64,000 nucleotides of DNA from Rhodococcoides corynebacterioides (GCF_019834675.1 NZ_JABUBU010000003.1:186001-250000), one strand, 5' to 3'; positions 7,773 through 18,480 are shown, numbered from the stretch's first letter. Numbers and translations: made by a program. Notes: generated by a model from the letters alone, not told the origin.

Positions 7773-8879
7773 CTACCTCCTCGCCGGCGCCGTCACCCCA
7801 CGCTGGTCGAGGATCGGCCGCACCCCCTCCGCGAAGTGGTACGCCTCTTCGAGGTGGGGGTAGCCGGACAGGATGAACTCGTCGAACCCGGCGTCGTGGT
7901 ACTCGCCGATGAGGTTCGCGACCTCCTCGTGCGAACCCACCAGCGCGGTCCCCGCCCCGCCGCGGATGAGGCCGACCCCCGCCCACAGGTTCGGGTAGAT
8001 CTCGAGCGAGTCCTTGCTGCCGCCGTGCAGGGCGGCCATGCGACGTTGCCCCTCGGACTGCGACGACGCGTGCAGCTGGTGAGCCTTGTCGACGGCGTCG
8101 TCGGGCAGCTCGTCAAGCAGACGCTGCGCGACGGCCCACGCCTCCTCGGAGGTGTCGCGGCTGATGGTGTGCAGCCGAATGCCGTAGGTGAGCTTGCGAC
8201 CCTCGGCGTCGGCGAGGGCACGCACCCGCTCGATCTTCGCCTTCGCGGCGGCGGGCGGCTCGCCCCACGTCAGGTAGGTCTGCACCCGCTTGGCGGCGAC
8301 GGTCAGGGCGGGGTCCGACGACCCGCCGAACCAGAACTCCGGCAACGGATCCGGCGCCTCGGACACCCGCGCGTCCTCGACGCGGTAGAACTCGCCGTCG
8401 TGGTCGACGGACTCCTCCGTCCAGATGCGGTGCACGCGGTCGAGGAACTCGTCGGTGCGGGCGTAGCGACGGTCGTGGTCCACCCAGTCGCCGAACCGCC
8501 GCTGCTCCGCGTCGTCACCACCGGTGACGATGTTGAACAGCACCCGCCCCTCCGAAAAGCGTTGCAGCGTCGCGGCTTGCTGCGCGGCGAGCGTCGGCGG
8601 AGTCAGGCCCGGGCGGAACGCGACGAGAAACTTCAGCCGTCGCGTCGCCTGCAGCAGCGCCGCCGTCGTGAGCCACGCGTCCTCGCACCAGGTGCCCGTC
8701 GGCGTCAGCACCCCCTCGTAGTCGAGGCGGTCGGCCGCCTGCGCCACCTCGGTGAGGTAGCGGAGCGAGGGCCGTCGGAATCCGGCCGGCTCGACGCGAT
8801 GGGACGACGCATGCGACGCCCCGACGATCGAGCGGCCGTCACCGGCGGTGGGAAGGAACCAGAAGATGCGTGCGGTCAC
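7773..8879 (-). CDS. ssuD: FMNH2-dependent alkanesulfonate monooxygenase (LLM flavin oxidoreductase)
   Basis: Luciferase-like monooxygenase of 368 aa. The start region (IFWFLPTAGDGR), PTGTWCEDAW, LVAFRPGL, GRVLFNIVTGGD and the late block GTALVGSHEEVA are typical of SsuD, which releases sulfite from alkanesulfonates. The GTG at 8879 has CAGGAG 9 nt upstream. It is the last gene after ssuC, ssuB and ssuA. It looks intact, unlike its transporter partners. A flavin reductase (SsuE) gene is not in the neighbourhood. Confidence 0.88.
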   Translation of the reverse strand: MTARIFWFLPTAGDGRSIVGASHASSHRVEPAGFRRPSLRYLTEVAQAADRLDYEGVLTPTGTWCEDAWLTTAALLQATRRLKFLVAFRPGLTPPTLAAQQAATLQRFSEGRVLFNIVTGGDDAEQRRFGDWVDHDRRYARTDEFLDRVHRIWTEESVDHDGEFYRVEDARVSEAPDPLPEFWFGGSSDPALTVAAKRVQTYLTWGEPPAAAKAKIERVRALADAEGRKLTYGIRLHTISRDTSEEAWAVAQRLLDELPDDAVDKAHQLHASSQSEGQRRMAALHGGSKDSLEIYPNLWAGVGLIRGGAGTALVGSHEEVANLIGEYHDAGFDEFILSGYPHLEEAYHFAEGVRPILDQRGVTAPARR

Positions 8880-8897
8880 GAGTGAGAACTCCTGCGA

Positions 8898-9941
8898 TCA
8901 GTTGGAGGTGGTCGCCTGAGCGACCGCGTCTTTGTAGCGGGTGTCGACGAAGTCCGCGAACCGGTTGCCACCCGGGATGGCGCCACCGTCGACGAACGCG
9001 TCGTACAAGGTCTGCTCGGACTCGACCACGCTGTCGTCGAGTGCGATGGCGGGACGCTGGCTGCGGCCCTGCGCCAGTTCGCCGGCCTTCGGGTCGATGC
9101 CGACGGCCGCGGAGTAGGCCGCAGCCCACTCGGCCGGGTTGGCGTCGGCCCACGCCGATGCCTTGGCGAGGCGAACGACGAGGTCCTGCAACGCCGTATT
9201 GGTCGCGGCGTCGTCCAGCGCCTGCTGGGAGGCGATGCCGAAGCCGTAGCCGTTGGCGACGCCCTCGGCGGTGGTCAGAGTCTTGGATCCGTTCTGCACC
9301 TGCGCGAGCGCGGTGTAGGGGTCCCAGATGGCCTATGCGTCGACGTCCCCGGACGAGAACGCCGTCGATGCGTCGGCCGGCTGCAGGAAGACGAGCTGCA
9401 CGTCGTCCAGGGTCAGACCGGCCTTCTGCAGCTGCAGCAGGACGTGGCCGTGGGCGGACGAGCCCTTGCCGACGGCGATCTTCTTGCCCTTCAGATCTGC
9501 GAACGTCGTCGCGGTCGAGGTGGGCGGCACCAGAATTTGATCGCCGCTGGCGTCGTTGGTGTAGGCCGAGACGACCTTGATGCGGGCATTCGCGGCCACG
9601 CCGAACACAGGCGGCGTGTTGCCGGTGACGGCGAAGTCGATCTGCCCGGCGGTGGCCGCTTCGACCTGCGGAGGGCCGGACGTGAAGGTGGAGAACTTGA
9701 CGGCGTAGGGCGTCCCCTCCAACTCACCGGACGCACGCAGCAGCGCCTCCGTACCGCCCTTCTGGTCGCCGACATCGAGTGTGACGGTGGAGAGTTGGTC
9801 GTTCGAGACCAGGGCGGGCGCGTCCGACGACGCGGTGGCGCTTTCCCGCGAAACGCACCCGGCGAGACCGGCCACGCTCAGGGCCAGAACCGCGACGGCA
9901 GCGACTGTCCGCGTGGAACGCGCACGGAGGGACGACGACAT
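8898..9941 (-). pseudogene. ssuA: Sulfonate ABC transporter binding lipoprotein SsuA, nonsense-interrupted
   Basis: The frame from MSSSLRARS to VAQATTSN would give ~347 aa: a lipoprotein signal with lipobox LAGC, then a SsuA-like periplasmic-binding fold. An in-frame TAG at 9335-9333 splits it: SSGDVDA-stop-AIWDPYTALAQVQNG. The conserved residue here is Trp (DAWAIWDPY), so a TGG to TAG change explains it. Only ~200 residues would be made before the stop, leaving the second lobe missing. No frameshift is needed. Uptake of sulfonates is probably lost unless the stop is suppressed or is a sequencing error. Confidence 0.85.
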
Positions 9942-9978
9942 GGAGAGGGCTACTTTCGGAATCGGTGAACAGGAACGA

Positions 9979-10695
9979 TCAGTGCACGCCGAGCGCACCG
10001 AGGAGGCGGCTGCGGATGCGGGAGAACGCGGCGGTCCCGCGGTCGCGGGGACGATCGAGCGAGACGGGGACGGAGTCGATGACGGCGCCGTCCTCGAGGA
10101 CGAGCACGCGGTCGGCGAGCGCGACGGCTTCGTCGACGTCGTGCGTCACCAGCAGAATGCCGAAGCGGTGTCGAGACCACAGGTCGAGCAGCAGGGACTG
10201 CATCGACAACCGAGTCAACGCATCGAGGGCGCCGAACGGCTCGTCTAGCAGGAGCAGTTCGGGCTCGCCGACGAGAGCGCGGGCCAACGCGGCGCGCTGC
10301 GCCTGCCCGCCGGACAGGGTGAGCGGCCAGGCGTTCAGCTTGTCCCCGAGTCCGACCTCGGCGAGGGTGGCGTCGGCAGCGGCCAACGCCGGCTCCCCCG
10401 TCACCCCGGCGGTGTTCAGACCGTAGGAGACGTTCCGGCGCAGACTCTTCCACGGGAACAGTCGCGGTTCCTGAAAGGCGACGGCAGGATGACCGGTGAC
10501 GTCGCGTCGACCGGTGTGGTCGGTGGACAGTCCGGCGAGCACCCGCAGGATCGTCGACTTGCCGGAGCCCGATCGGCCCACCAGCGCGACGATCTCGCCG
10601 CGACCGACCTCGAGGTCCACCGAGCGCAGCACGTGAGAGTCGCCGTACCACTTGTCGATTCCGGCCAGCGTCGCCACGGACGTGGTGATCGTCAT
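9979..10695 (-). CDS. ssuB: Sulfonate ABC transporter ATP-binding protein
   Basis: ABC ATPase of 238 aa: Walker A GRSGSGKST, Q-loop AFQEPRLFPW, signature LSGGQAQRAALARAL, Walker B LLLLDEPFGALD, H-loop THD. AFQEPRLFPW is typical of the nitrate/sulfonate/taurine subfamily. The ATG at 10695 is preferred because GGAGG lies 7 nt upstream; an ATG at 10701 overlaps the ssuC stop (ATGA) but sits too close to that site. It is intact, in contrast to ssuA and ssuC. Confidence 0.88.
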   Translation of the reverse strand: MTITTSVATLAGIDKWYGDSHVLRSVDLEVGRGEIVALVGRSGSGKSTILRVLAGLSTDHTGRRDVTGHPAVAFQEPRLFPWKSLRRNVSYGLNTAGVTGEPALAAADATLAEVGLGDKLNAWPLTLSGGQAQRAALARALVGEPELLLLDEPFGALDALTRLSMQSLLLDLWSRHRFGILLVTHDVDEAVALADRVLVLEDGAVIDSVPVSLDRPRDRGTAAFSRIRSRLLGALGVH

Positions 10696-10697
10696 GC

Positions 10698-11536
10698 TCA
10701 TGCCTCCGACCGGTAGCGCAGCGAGCGCTTCTCGAGGATGCGGACGATGCCGTCCGTCGCGATACCCATCAGCGCGTAGACCACGAGACCGAAGATGATG
10801 ACGTCGATACGCAGGAAGTCGCGGGCGTTGTTGATGATGTACCCGAGTCCGGACTCGGCGTTGATCTGCTCGGCGACGATGAGCGAGAGCCACGCGATCG
10901 CGAGGGACTGACGTAGGCCGACCAGCAACTGCGGGGCGATGCTCGGCGCGATGATGACGGTGAACCGCTGCCACCACGAGAAGCCCAGCACCACAGCGGT
11001 GTCGAGGAACTTGCGGTCGATCTGCCGGATTGCCGAGAACGTGTTGAGGTACAGCGGGAACGCCACACCGAGGGCGACGAGCAGGATCTTGGGTGTCTCC
11101 CCGATGCCGAACCACAGGATGAACAGCGGGATGAGTCCGAGGTGCGGCAGCGCGCGCAGCATCTGCAGCGGCGGGTCGACGGTGGCCTCCGCGAACCGGG
11201 AGAGCCCGACAATCGTGCCGAGCAGGACACCGATCACCCCACCGAGCAGAAGTCCCTGCACCACAAGGTTTCGGAGACGGCCAGTGCCTGACCCAGCTCG
11301 CCGCTGGTGGTCAACTGCCAGCCGGCGTCGAGAATGAGCGACGGCGCCGGCAGCACCCGCTCGGACAGCACCCCGGCGGCGCTCGCCACCTGCCAGAGCA
11401 GCAGGATCGCCACCGGCGACAGCGCACGCAGCACGGTCCACCGGCGGCGCTGCCACCAGGACGGTGCGCGGGTCGGTTCCGACGCCGCGGTCCCGCGTAC
11501 GGTTCCGGTGGGAACCGCGTAGGACGTGACAACCAT
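10698..11536 (-). pseudogene. ssuC: Sulfonate ABC transporter permease SsuC, frameshifted
   Basis: Begins MVVTSYAVPTGTVRG at ATG 11536 (GGAAGG 8 nt upstream), with a first membrane segment LSPVAILLLWQVASA and LPAPSLILDAGW as in SsuC. At about 11262-11275, after GQALAVS, the frame is lost. The rest of the permease (LVVQGLLLGGVIGV, the EAA loop region, SLIVAEQINAESGLGY) continues in the -1 frame to the stop at 10698. One base appears missing; together the parts give a normal ~280-aa SsuC. With the ssuA stop this makes two independent lesions in one transporter. Confidence 0.8.
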
Positions 11537-11730
11537 GGGGCGTGCCTTCCGATCGACCGAACACCGACACCGGTGACGATCGGCGCACTAGGGACGAAAG
11601 ACCACAGTTGCGATCGCGGTGAATCCATCTCGGCCGGATCGGGGCGTGCCGAGGCGCACACAGGTTCACCGGATCGGCGGGATCCCGTGGATCGGGGGGT
11701 CGAGTGTGCAGCCAGGCAGGGGAACGGGCC

Positions 11731-12753
<1,023 letters not shown>

Positions 12754-12781
12754 GGTGAATCCTGTTCTGGTCGAAAGTGAG

Positions 12782-13777
12782 TCAGCACCCGCACGAGTTG
12801 CGGTGATGAAAGCTGGTGGGCACCTGCACGCGGCGCGCCGGCCCGCCGTACCCGTCGATCCGTTCGAGCAGCATGTCCACGGCGGCGCGGCCCATGGTGC
12901 CGACGTCCTGCCCCGCGGCGGTCAGGCGCGGCTCGAACAGGTCCGACCATTCGAAGTCGTCGTAGCTGACCAGCGCGACGTCGGACGGGATGTCGAGTCC
13001 CAGTGCCCGTGCGGCTTTCACGGTGCCGATGGTCATCGAGTTGTTGAGGCTGACGATCGCGGTGGGCCGATCGGGCGCGGACAACAGCTCGCGCACAGCC
13101 TGTTCCGCGGCGTCGACCCGGGAATGCCCGTCGAGCACGTAGCGAGGATCGACGTCGACCCCACGATCGGCCATCGCGCGGAGGAACCCGTCGGCCCGCT
13201 CGGTGGAGGAGGTGATGCCGGCCAGACCGCGCACCACCGCGATACGGCGGTGACCGAGATCGAGCAGGTGATCGGTCAGCCGTGCGGCGGACTCGACGTT
13301 CTCGGGAGCGACCTGGTCACAGGGAATCTCGACGCCACGGTCGATGAGGACGAACGGCGTTCCGTTGGCCTGGATCGTCGGAATGGTCTTCCGTTCCGCG
13401 TCGGCCGACGGTGCGACGATGATCCCGTCGACCTGTCGGTCGAGCAGCGAGTCCACGACGCGTCGTTCCGCCGCCGGGTCGTCGTGCGAATCCCCCAGGA
13501 ACATCACCAGTCCGGCGGCCGAGAGACGCTCCTCGATCGCGTGGACCAGGCTGCCGAAGTACGGGTTGGTGAGTGCGGAGATCGACAGGCCGATGGTGTG
13601 CGTGCGCCCCGCCGCGAGAGACCGCGCGACGACGTTGCGACGGTAGCCGGTCTGGGCGATCGCGGACTCGACGCGTTCGCGCGTGGTCGCGTTGACCTTG
13701 CGAGTCTCGTTGAGCACGTGCGACACCGTCGACACCGACACCCCGGCGAGGCGCGCGACGTCGCCCATGGTGGCCAT
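12782..13777 (-). CDS. LacI-family transcriptional repressor
   Basis: 331 aa with an N-terminal LacI HTH (GDVARLAGVSVSTVSHVLN), the hinge (RSLAAGRTHTIGL) and a periplasmic-binding-like effector domain. ATG 13777 or the ATG 9 nt downstream could be the start. Two LacI-type palindromes lie upstream of the first gene of the same cluster (18262-18287), so this protein is the obvious regulator of the sugar transport and kinase operon. The effector is probably the transported sugar or its phosphate. Confidence 0.88.
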   Translation of the reverse strand: MATMGDVARLAGVSVSTVSHVLNETRKVNATTRERVESAIAQTGYRRNVVARSLAAGRTHTIGLSISALTNPYFGSLVHAIEERLSAAGLVMFLGDSHDDPAAERRVVDSLLDRQVDGIIVAPSADAERKTIPTIQANGTPFVLIDRGVEIPCDQVAPENVESAARLTDHLLDLGHRRIAVVRGLAGITSSTERADGFLRAMADRGVDVDPRYVLDGHSRVDAAEQAVRELLSAPDRPTAIVSLNNSMTIGTVKAARALGLDIPSDVALVSYDDFEWSDLFEPRLTAAGQDVGTMGRAAVDMLLERIDGYGGPARRVQVPTSFHHRNSCGC

Positions 13778-13813
13778 GTCAGGCCGCCCCGGTCGACGTC
13801 GAGTTCGCGGCGA

Positions 13814-14461
13814 TCATGGCAAGCGCAGAACGCGATCGGCGTGCACCGCGGTGGAGGTGATGAGCTCGGCGTTGCGCTCGTCGGACCCGAGCGTCCAGAA
13901 CGACGCCTCCTGTGGCGTCTTGCCGTAGGACAGATGACGACGGAGGAGGCGATCGTGCCGAATATCGGTGTCCGGGGCGAGGAACCAGACCTCGTCGACG
14001 TGACGACGGGCGCGCGGCCACGCGTCGACGTCGAGGAGAAGGTAGTTGCCTTCGGTGACCACCAGGGGCACGTCGCCGCGCACCGGCACGGCCGAGCCGA
14101 TGGACTCCTCGAGGTCCCGGTCGAAGCGCGGCGCGTAGACCAGCGGTGCGTCCGTCGGCTGCGCGCGGAGGGTCTCGATCAACCGGGCGTAGCCGTCGTC
14201 GTCGAACGTGTCGTGGGCGCCCTTGCGGTCCCGACGCCCGAGGTCGATCAGCACCTCGTTGGCCAGATGGAAGCCGTCCATGGGGACGAGGACGGCGCGG
14301 TCGGGACCGAGGGCCGCCACGAGTTCGGCGGCCACCGTGGACTTGCCCGCGCCCGGTGCACCTGTGAGGCCGAGGATGCGGCGCTGCCCCGGCACCGCCA
14401 GCGCACTCGCCCACGCGACGAGCTCGTCGAACGAGGCGTCCTGCACGTCCTGGCCGCTCAT
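13814..14461 (-). CDS. Uridine/pantothenate-kinase-like P-loop kinase (FrcK-like)
   Basis: P-loop kinase of 215 aa: Walker A GAPGAGKST, VPMDGFHLAN, GRRDRKGAHDTFD and VTEGNYLLLD, which are marks of the nucleoside/pantothenate kinase family. The start is MSGQDVQD, 5 nt after the PfkB stop. Similar kinases (FrcK) accompany fructose ABC transporters in rhizobia, and the gene order here matches that context. The substrate is therefore more likely a sugar than a nucleoside, by inference from neighbours. Confidence 0.75.
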   Translation of the reverse strand: MSGQDVQDASFDELVAWASALAVPGQRRILGLTGAPGAGKSTVAAELVAALGPDRAVLVPMDGFHLANEVLIDLGRRDRKGAHDTFDDDGYARLIETLRAQPTDAPLVYAPRFDRDLEESIGSAVPVRGDVPLVVTEGNYLLLDVDAWPRARRHVDEVWFLAPDTDIRHDRLLRRHLSYGKTPQEASFWTLGSDERNAELITSTAVHADRVLRLP

Positions 14462-14466
14462 GACGG

Positions 14467-15360
14467 TCACCGCTTTCGAATGTCGAGGGAGGGAACGTGC
14501 TCGATCCAGGACCGCGGTCCCACCACCGAGCACCGTAGAGCAGCCACGCGCGCCGAGCGCGCGAGACGGTCGGTGAGGTTGCTCTCACCGTCCGTCGAGA
14601 ACCAGGCGTACGCACCGTGGAAGACGTCGCCCGCACCGAGCGTGTCGACGGCGGTGACGGCAGGCACGTCGACCGACCCGGATTCCGTCCCCACCCGCCA
14701 CCGGATGGGGTCGCCGCCGTGGGTGGTGACGACCGTCGGGACGCCGTCGTCGATCAGCGACGATGCGGTCGAGTCGGAGTCGTCGGCACCGGGGGTACGA
14801 AAGTCGGCCGAACACACCATGTCCGACGCCCACGGGACGAGGTCCGCCATGACCGGCTTCCACCGTCCGGCGTCGACGACGACGCGAACACCGTTCCGCG
14901 ACGCCGATTCGGCGGCGGCGCGGGCGATGCGGGGATGGTGGCCGTCGACGAGGACGACGTCGGCACCCGCGAGGACACCGTCGAGATCCGCCGGCGGCGT
15001 CGCCTCGGACGCCACTGCGTCGAGCGACACGACGGACCGATCCCCCGTCGTCTCGACCACGGACACCGCCGAGACGGGCACGGGTCGCACCGTGCCCGCC
15101 GCGGCGTCGTGCACCTCGACCCCGTGGCGCGCCAGGTCGGCACGCACCAGGTCGGCCACCGGCTCGTCGCCGAGCGCCGTGACGAGCACGGCGTGCCCAC
15201 CCAGCGCGGCGAACGTGACTGCCGCGTTGGCAGCCGGTCCACCGGCCGCGACGAACTGCGCACTCGACGTGATCTTCTGGTTCACCGCGGGCGGTGCCGC
15301 GATGCGATGGATCACGTCGAGCGTCGCGAGCCCGACGAAAACGCCGCGGGGAGGTGTCAC
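14467..15360 (-). CDS. PfkB-family carbohydrate kinase
   Basis: Ribokinase-fold kinase of 297 aa with the early AAGGPAANAAVTFAALGG motif and the C-terminal PfkB signature 2, VDTLGAGDVFHGAY (catalytic Asp). The GTG start shares one base with the stop of the ABC ATPase gene (TAGTG), so translation is coupled. With a sugar ABC importer and a class II aldolase it probably phosphorylates the imported ketose or a ketose phosphate. The exact sugar cannot be read. Confidence 0.85.
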   Translation of the reverse strand: MTPPRGVFVGLATLDVIHRIAAPPAVNQKITSSAQFVAAGGPAANAAVTFAALGGHAVLVTALGDEPVADLVRADLARHGVEVHDAAAGTVRPVPVSAVSVVETTGDRSVVSLDAVASEATPPADLDGVLAGADVVLVDGHHPRIARAAAESASRNGVRVVVDAGRWKPVMADLVPWASDMVCSADFRTPGADDSDSTASSLIDDGVPTVVTTHGGDPIRWRVGTESGSVDVPAVTAVDTLGAGDVFHGAYAWFSTDGESNLTDRLARSARVAALRCSVVGPRSWIEHVPSLDIRKR

Positions 15361-16184
15361 TACAGGCCGGCGCGTTCCGAGTCGGTGGGTTCGGTGGCAC
15401 CGGTCATGAGTGCCACCACCTCGGACATGCTGCGCTGCGTCGGATCCACCACGCCGGCGCGCTTGCCGAGGCGGTGGATGTGGATGCGATCGGCCACCTC
15501 GAACACGTGCGGCATGTCGTGGCTGATGAGCACCACGGGGATGCCGCGGTCGCGGATCGACCGGATCAGGTCGATGACCATCCCCGACTCCCGCACGCCG
15601 AGGGCCGCCGTCGGCTCGTCCATGATGATGACGCCGCGGCCGAACGCCGCCGCTCGTGCCACCGCCACACCCTGACGCTGGCCACCCGAGAGGGTCTCCA
15701 CCGCCTGGTTCACCGACTTGATGCCGATCTTCAGATCAGCCAGATGCTGCGACGCCTCCTGCCGCATCCGCGGCATGTCGAGACGACGGAACACACTGCC
15801 CATGACACCTCTTCGCTTGATCTCGCGTCCGAGGTACAGGTTGGATGCGATGTCGAGCGCAGGGATGACGGCGAGGTCCTGGTACACGGTTTCGATACCG
15901 GCGGCCCGCGCGTCACGCGTGTTCTTGAACGACTGCACCGCGCCGTTCATGAGGATCTCGCCCGAGTCCGGGATCACCGCACCGGCGAGAGCCTTGATGA
16001 GACTGGACTTTCCGGCACCGTTGTCGCCGATGACGGCCAGGACCTCGCCGGCACGGAGCTCGAAGTCCGCACCGTTGATGGCGGTGACGTTGCCGTACCG
16101 CTTGACGAGGCCGCGCGCCTCGAGGACGGGCGCGCCCGCCGCTGTGCTCCCGGACGCGTTGCCGGGGTTCTCCACCGTCGTCAC
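15360..16184 (-). CDS. Sugar ABC transporter ATP-binding protein (FrcA-like)
   Basis: Single-domain sugar ABC ATPase of 274 aa: Walker A GDNGAGKSS, YQDLAVIPAL, signature LSGGQRQGVAVARA, Walker B VIIMDEPTAALG, H-loop SHD. The single ABC domain and the YQDLA motif are typical of the Frc type, unlike the double-domain RbsA. GTG 16184 overlaps the permease stop (GTGA) and has AGGAGG 5 nt upstream. Confidence 0.88.
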   Translation of the reverse strand: MTTVENPGNASGSTAAGAPVLEARGLVKRYGNVTAINGADFELRAGEVLAVIGDNGAGKSSLIKALAGAVIPDSGEILMNGAVQSFKNTRDARAAGIETVYQDLAVIPALDIASNLYLGREIKRRGVMGSVFRRLDMPRMRQEASQHLADLKIGIKSVNQAVETLSGGQRQGVAVARAAAFGRGVIIMDEPTAALGVRESGMVIDLIRSIRDRGIPVVLISHDMPHVFEVADRIHIHRLGKRAGVVDPTQRSMSEVVALMTGATEPTDSERAGL

Positions 16185-17188
16185 TGAGACCTCCTGCGGG
16201 CGAACTGATCCACGGCCACCGCGACGATCACGAGGATGCCGGTGGCGATGTTCTGGTAGAGGCTGTCGACGCCGGCCTGGGTGAGACCGTTGCGCAGCAC
16301 ACCGACGATCAGGGTGCCGACCAGCGTGCCGATGACGCCGCCGCGACCACCGAAGAGGCTGGTCCCGCCGATGACGACCGCGGTGATCGTCTCGAGGTTG
16401 GCGTTCTGGTACGCGTTCGGATCGGCATTCGGGATGCGTCCCAACGCCGCCCACGCGGCGATGGCCGCGATGACGCCGGTGACGATGTAGACGGAGAACA
16501 GCACGCGCCCGGACTTGATACCGGAGAGGTTGGACGCCTGCGGGTTACCGCCCACCGCGTAGATGTGCTTGCCCCACGAGGTCTGGGACAGGGCGTACCA
16601 CATCACCAGGTAGACCAGCAGCATCGCGACCACGCCGTACGTCGTCGAGAAGGAGCCGATCTTGAACGAGGTGCCGAGGAACGTCAGCGGGCCCTGCTCC
16701 ACCCGGTAGGTCTCCGACCCCGCGAGCAGGCGGGTCGCCGCCTGGATCGCGGTGAAGGTACCGAGCGTGACGATGAACGGCGGTAGCCGCAGCACCGTCA
16801 CCAGACCACCGTTGATCGCGCCGAACGCGAGGCACACGGCCAGCGTCGACCCGAGCGCGACCATCGGCCCGTTCGCCCCCGCCGTCTGCGCCATCACGAT
16901 GGTGCCGAAGACGGCGACCGCACCGATCGACAGATCGATGCCGGACGTCAGGATGATCAATGTCTGTCCGACGGCGAGGATTCCGACGACGACCGACTGC
17001 TGCAGGATCAGCGAGACGTTCTGCGGGTTGAGGAACGAGTCCGAAATCGCGCTGAACACGATGACGGCCAGTACCAGGGCCACCATGGGGCCGAGGAGCG
17101 GTTCACGGAGGATGTTGCCCACCGTGAACCGGCTCGACACCGGTGGCTTCTCCGTCGCCGGGGCAGCGGCGGTGTTGGCGGTGCTCAT
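16181..17188 (-). CDS. Sugar ABC transporter permease (FrcC/RbsC-like)
   Basis: Permease of 335 aa with about nine to ten membrane segments. Family marks are VGQTLIILTSGIDLSIGAV, the GGNPQASNLSGI loop that contacts the ATPase and VVIGGTSLFGGRGGV. It forms the membrane channel of a ribose/fructose-type importer with the flanking FrcA- and FrcB-like proteins, and it is coupled to the ATPase gene by a 4-bp overlap. Confidence 0.9.
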   Translation of the reverse strand: MSTANTAAAPATEKPPVSSRFTVGNILREPLLGPMVALVLAVIVFSAISDSFLNPQNVSLILQQSVVVGILAVGQTLIILTSGIDLSIGAVAVFGTIVMAQTAGANGPMVALGSTLAVCLAFGAINGGLVTVLRLPPFIVTLGTFTAIQAATRLLAGSETYRVEQGPLTFLGTSFKIGSFSTTYGVVAMLLVYLVMWYALSQTSWGKHIYAVGGNPQASNLSGIKSGRVLFSVYIVTGVIAAIAAWAALGRIPNADPNAYQNANLETITAVVIGGTSLFGGRGGVIGTLVGTLIVGVLRNGLTQAGVDSLYQNIATGILVIVAVAVDQFARRRSQ

Positions 17189-17196
17189 GTGACCGA

Positions 17197-18195
17197 TCAG
17201 CCCCAGCAGTTCTCTTCGCCCCAGGCGGTGTCCTGGGACTCGAGGCCGGAGACGGGCTTGTCGGTGATGAGGACCGAACCGGTGTCGTTGAAGCCGCTGG
17301 GCTTGGTGCCGTCCTGCGCGAACTTCACGACGGCCTGCACGCCCTGCTCGGCCATCTTGGCCGGGAACTGCATGACGGTGGCGCCGATCTTGCCGGCCTT
17401 GACGTCGGCGACGCCGGTGCAGCTGCCGTCGATGGATCCGATGGTGACCTGGTCGGCCTTACCGGCGGCCTGGATGGCCTGGTAGGCGCCGGCCGCGGCG
17501 GGCTCGTTGATCGTGTAGAGCGCGTTGGTCTGCGGTGCGCGCTGGATCAGATTCTCCATGGCGGTCTGCGCCTTGGTCTGATCGCCGTTGGTGTTCTCCT
17601 GGCCGACGATCTGCGGCGCGCCTTCGGCGAGGCCCATGCCCTCGAGGAAGCCCTCGTGGCGGAAGGAGTCCACGGTGCCGCCGGCGGTGCCGTCGAGCAT
17701 GACCAGCTGCGGAGCGGTGCTGCCCAGGGCCGCCTTGACCCACTGACCCTGGCTGACGCCGGCCGCGCGGTTGTCGGTGGCGAAGGTGGCGTCGACCGCG
17801 TCCTCGGGGTCGGTCGCGGTGTCGAGCGCGATCACGACGACGCCCGCATCACGCGCGTTCTGGATGGCGTCGAGCACGCCGGTGGACGAGTTCGGCGTGA
17901 TGAGAATGCCTTTCACGCCCTGGCCGACCATGTTCTCGATCGCGGAGACCTGGCCTTCGTTGTCGCCGTCGAACGCGCCGGCGAGCGCGACGAGCTCGGC
18001 GCCGTCCTTGTCGGCCTGCGCCTGAGCGGCCTCGCGCAGCTTGACGAAGTACGGGTTGGAATCGGTCTTGGTGATCAGACCGACCTTGACGCTGTCCGAG
18101 TCGGAGCTGCTGCAGGCCGTGAGGCCGAGCGCCAACGAACCGGCCATCAGTACCGCGCCCACGGTGAGCGTGGTCCTGCTGCGAGTTTCGAACAT
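17197..18195 (-). CDS. Sugar ABC transporter substrate-binding lipoprotein (FrcB-like)
   Basis: Type I periplasmic-binding protein of 332 aa with a lipoprotein signal (lipobox LTAC followed by SSSDSDS). Motifs KTDSNPYFVKL and GILITPNSSTGV are typical of ribose/fructose-binding proteins. The ATG at 18195 is preceded by AAGGGAG 5 nt upstream. It is the first gene of a seven-gene run ending in fba and is preceded by tandem LacI-type operators. Confidence 0.9.
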   Translation of the reverse strand: MFETRSRTTLTVGAVLMAGSLALGLTACSSSDSDSVKVGLITKTDSNPYFVKLREAAQAQADKDGAELVALAGAFDGDNEGQVSAIENMVGQGVKGILITPNSSTGVLDAIQNARDAGVVVIALDTATDPEDAVDATFATDNRAAGVSQGQWVKAALGSTAPQLVMLDGTAGGTVDSFRHEGFLEGMGLAEGAPQIVGQENTNGDQTKAQTAMENLIQRAPQTNALYTINEPAAAGAYQAIQAAGKADQVTIGSIDGSCTGVADVKAGKIGATVMQFPAKMAEQGVQAVVKFAQDGTKPSGFNDTGSVLITDKPVSGLESQDTAWGEENCWG

Positions 18196-18261
18196 GTGGA
18201 CTCCCTTGTCCGACGGGCGCGACGCCGACCGCATCGCGTGACCAGGGGAGCGTAAGACGGG

Positions 18262-18287
18262 CGCAAGCGTTTGCGTAAGCGTTTGCG
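18262..18287. promoter_or_regulatory. Tandem LacI-family operators
   Basis: CGCAAGCGTTTGCG (18262-18275) is a near-perfect palindrome of the LacI/PurR type. The core AAGCGTTTGCG repeats 12 bp later (18277-18287). The pair lies 67-92 bp upstream of the binding-protein start and should bind the LacI repressor encoded at the far end of the same cluster. Confidence 0.7.
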
Positions 18288-18448
18288 CGAAGATGTCCGA
18301 TTCGAGTTTCCGTGGACTTTGCTGCGTGGTGGCACACAGGACACCTCGATGGGCGGGATCCCGGCGACCGAAGCGACGTGTGTACGCGGAAGCAGGTCAG
18401 GTGGGCCGCGGCACGGGCGGGCCACGGCACCGGCCCCGGAAACAGCAA

Positions 18449-18480
18449 TGCGCCCCGAGCGACGGATCGCTCGGGGCGCA
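18449..18480 (-). terminator. Rho-independent terminator after glpD
   Basis: Perfect 14-bp stem TGCGCCCCGAGCGA / TCGCTCGGGGCGCA with a 4-nt loop. It begins 15 nt past the glpD stop and is followed on the minus strand by TTGCTGTTT. Confidence 0.85.

Noticed and set aside
9333..9335. Recoded TAG (e.g. pyrrolysine) in ssuA
   Set aside because: No sign of such machinery in actinobacteria of this kind; a Trp codon change is simpler.
11537..11730. SAM-type riboswitch upstream of ssuC
   Set aside because: The 194 bases hold no SAM aptamer landmarks that I can align.
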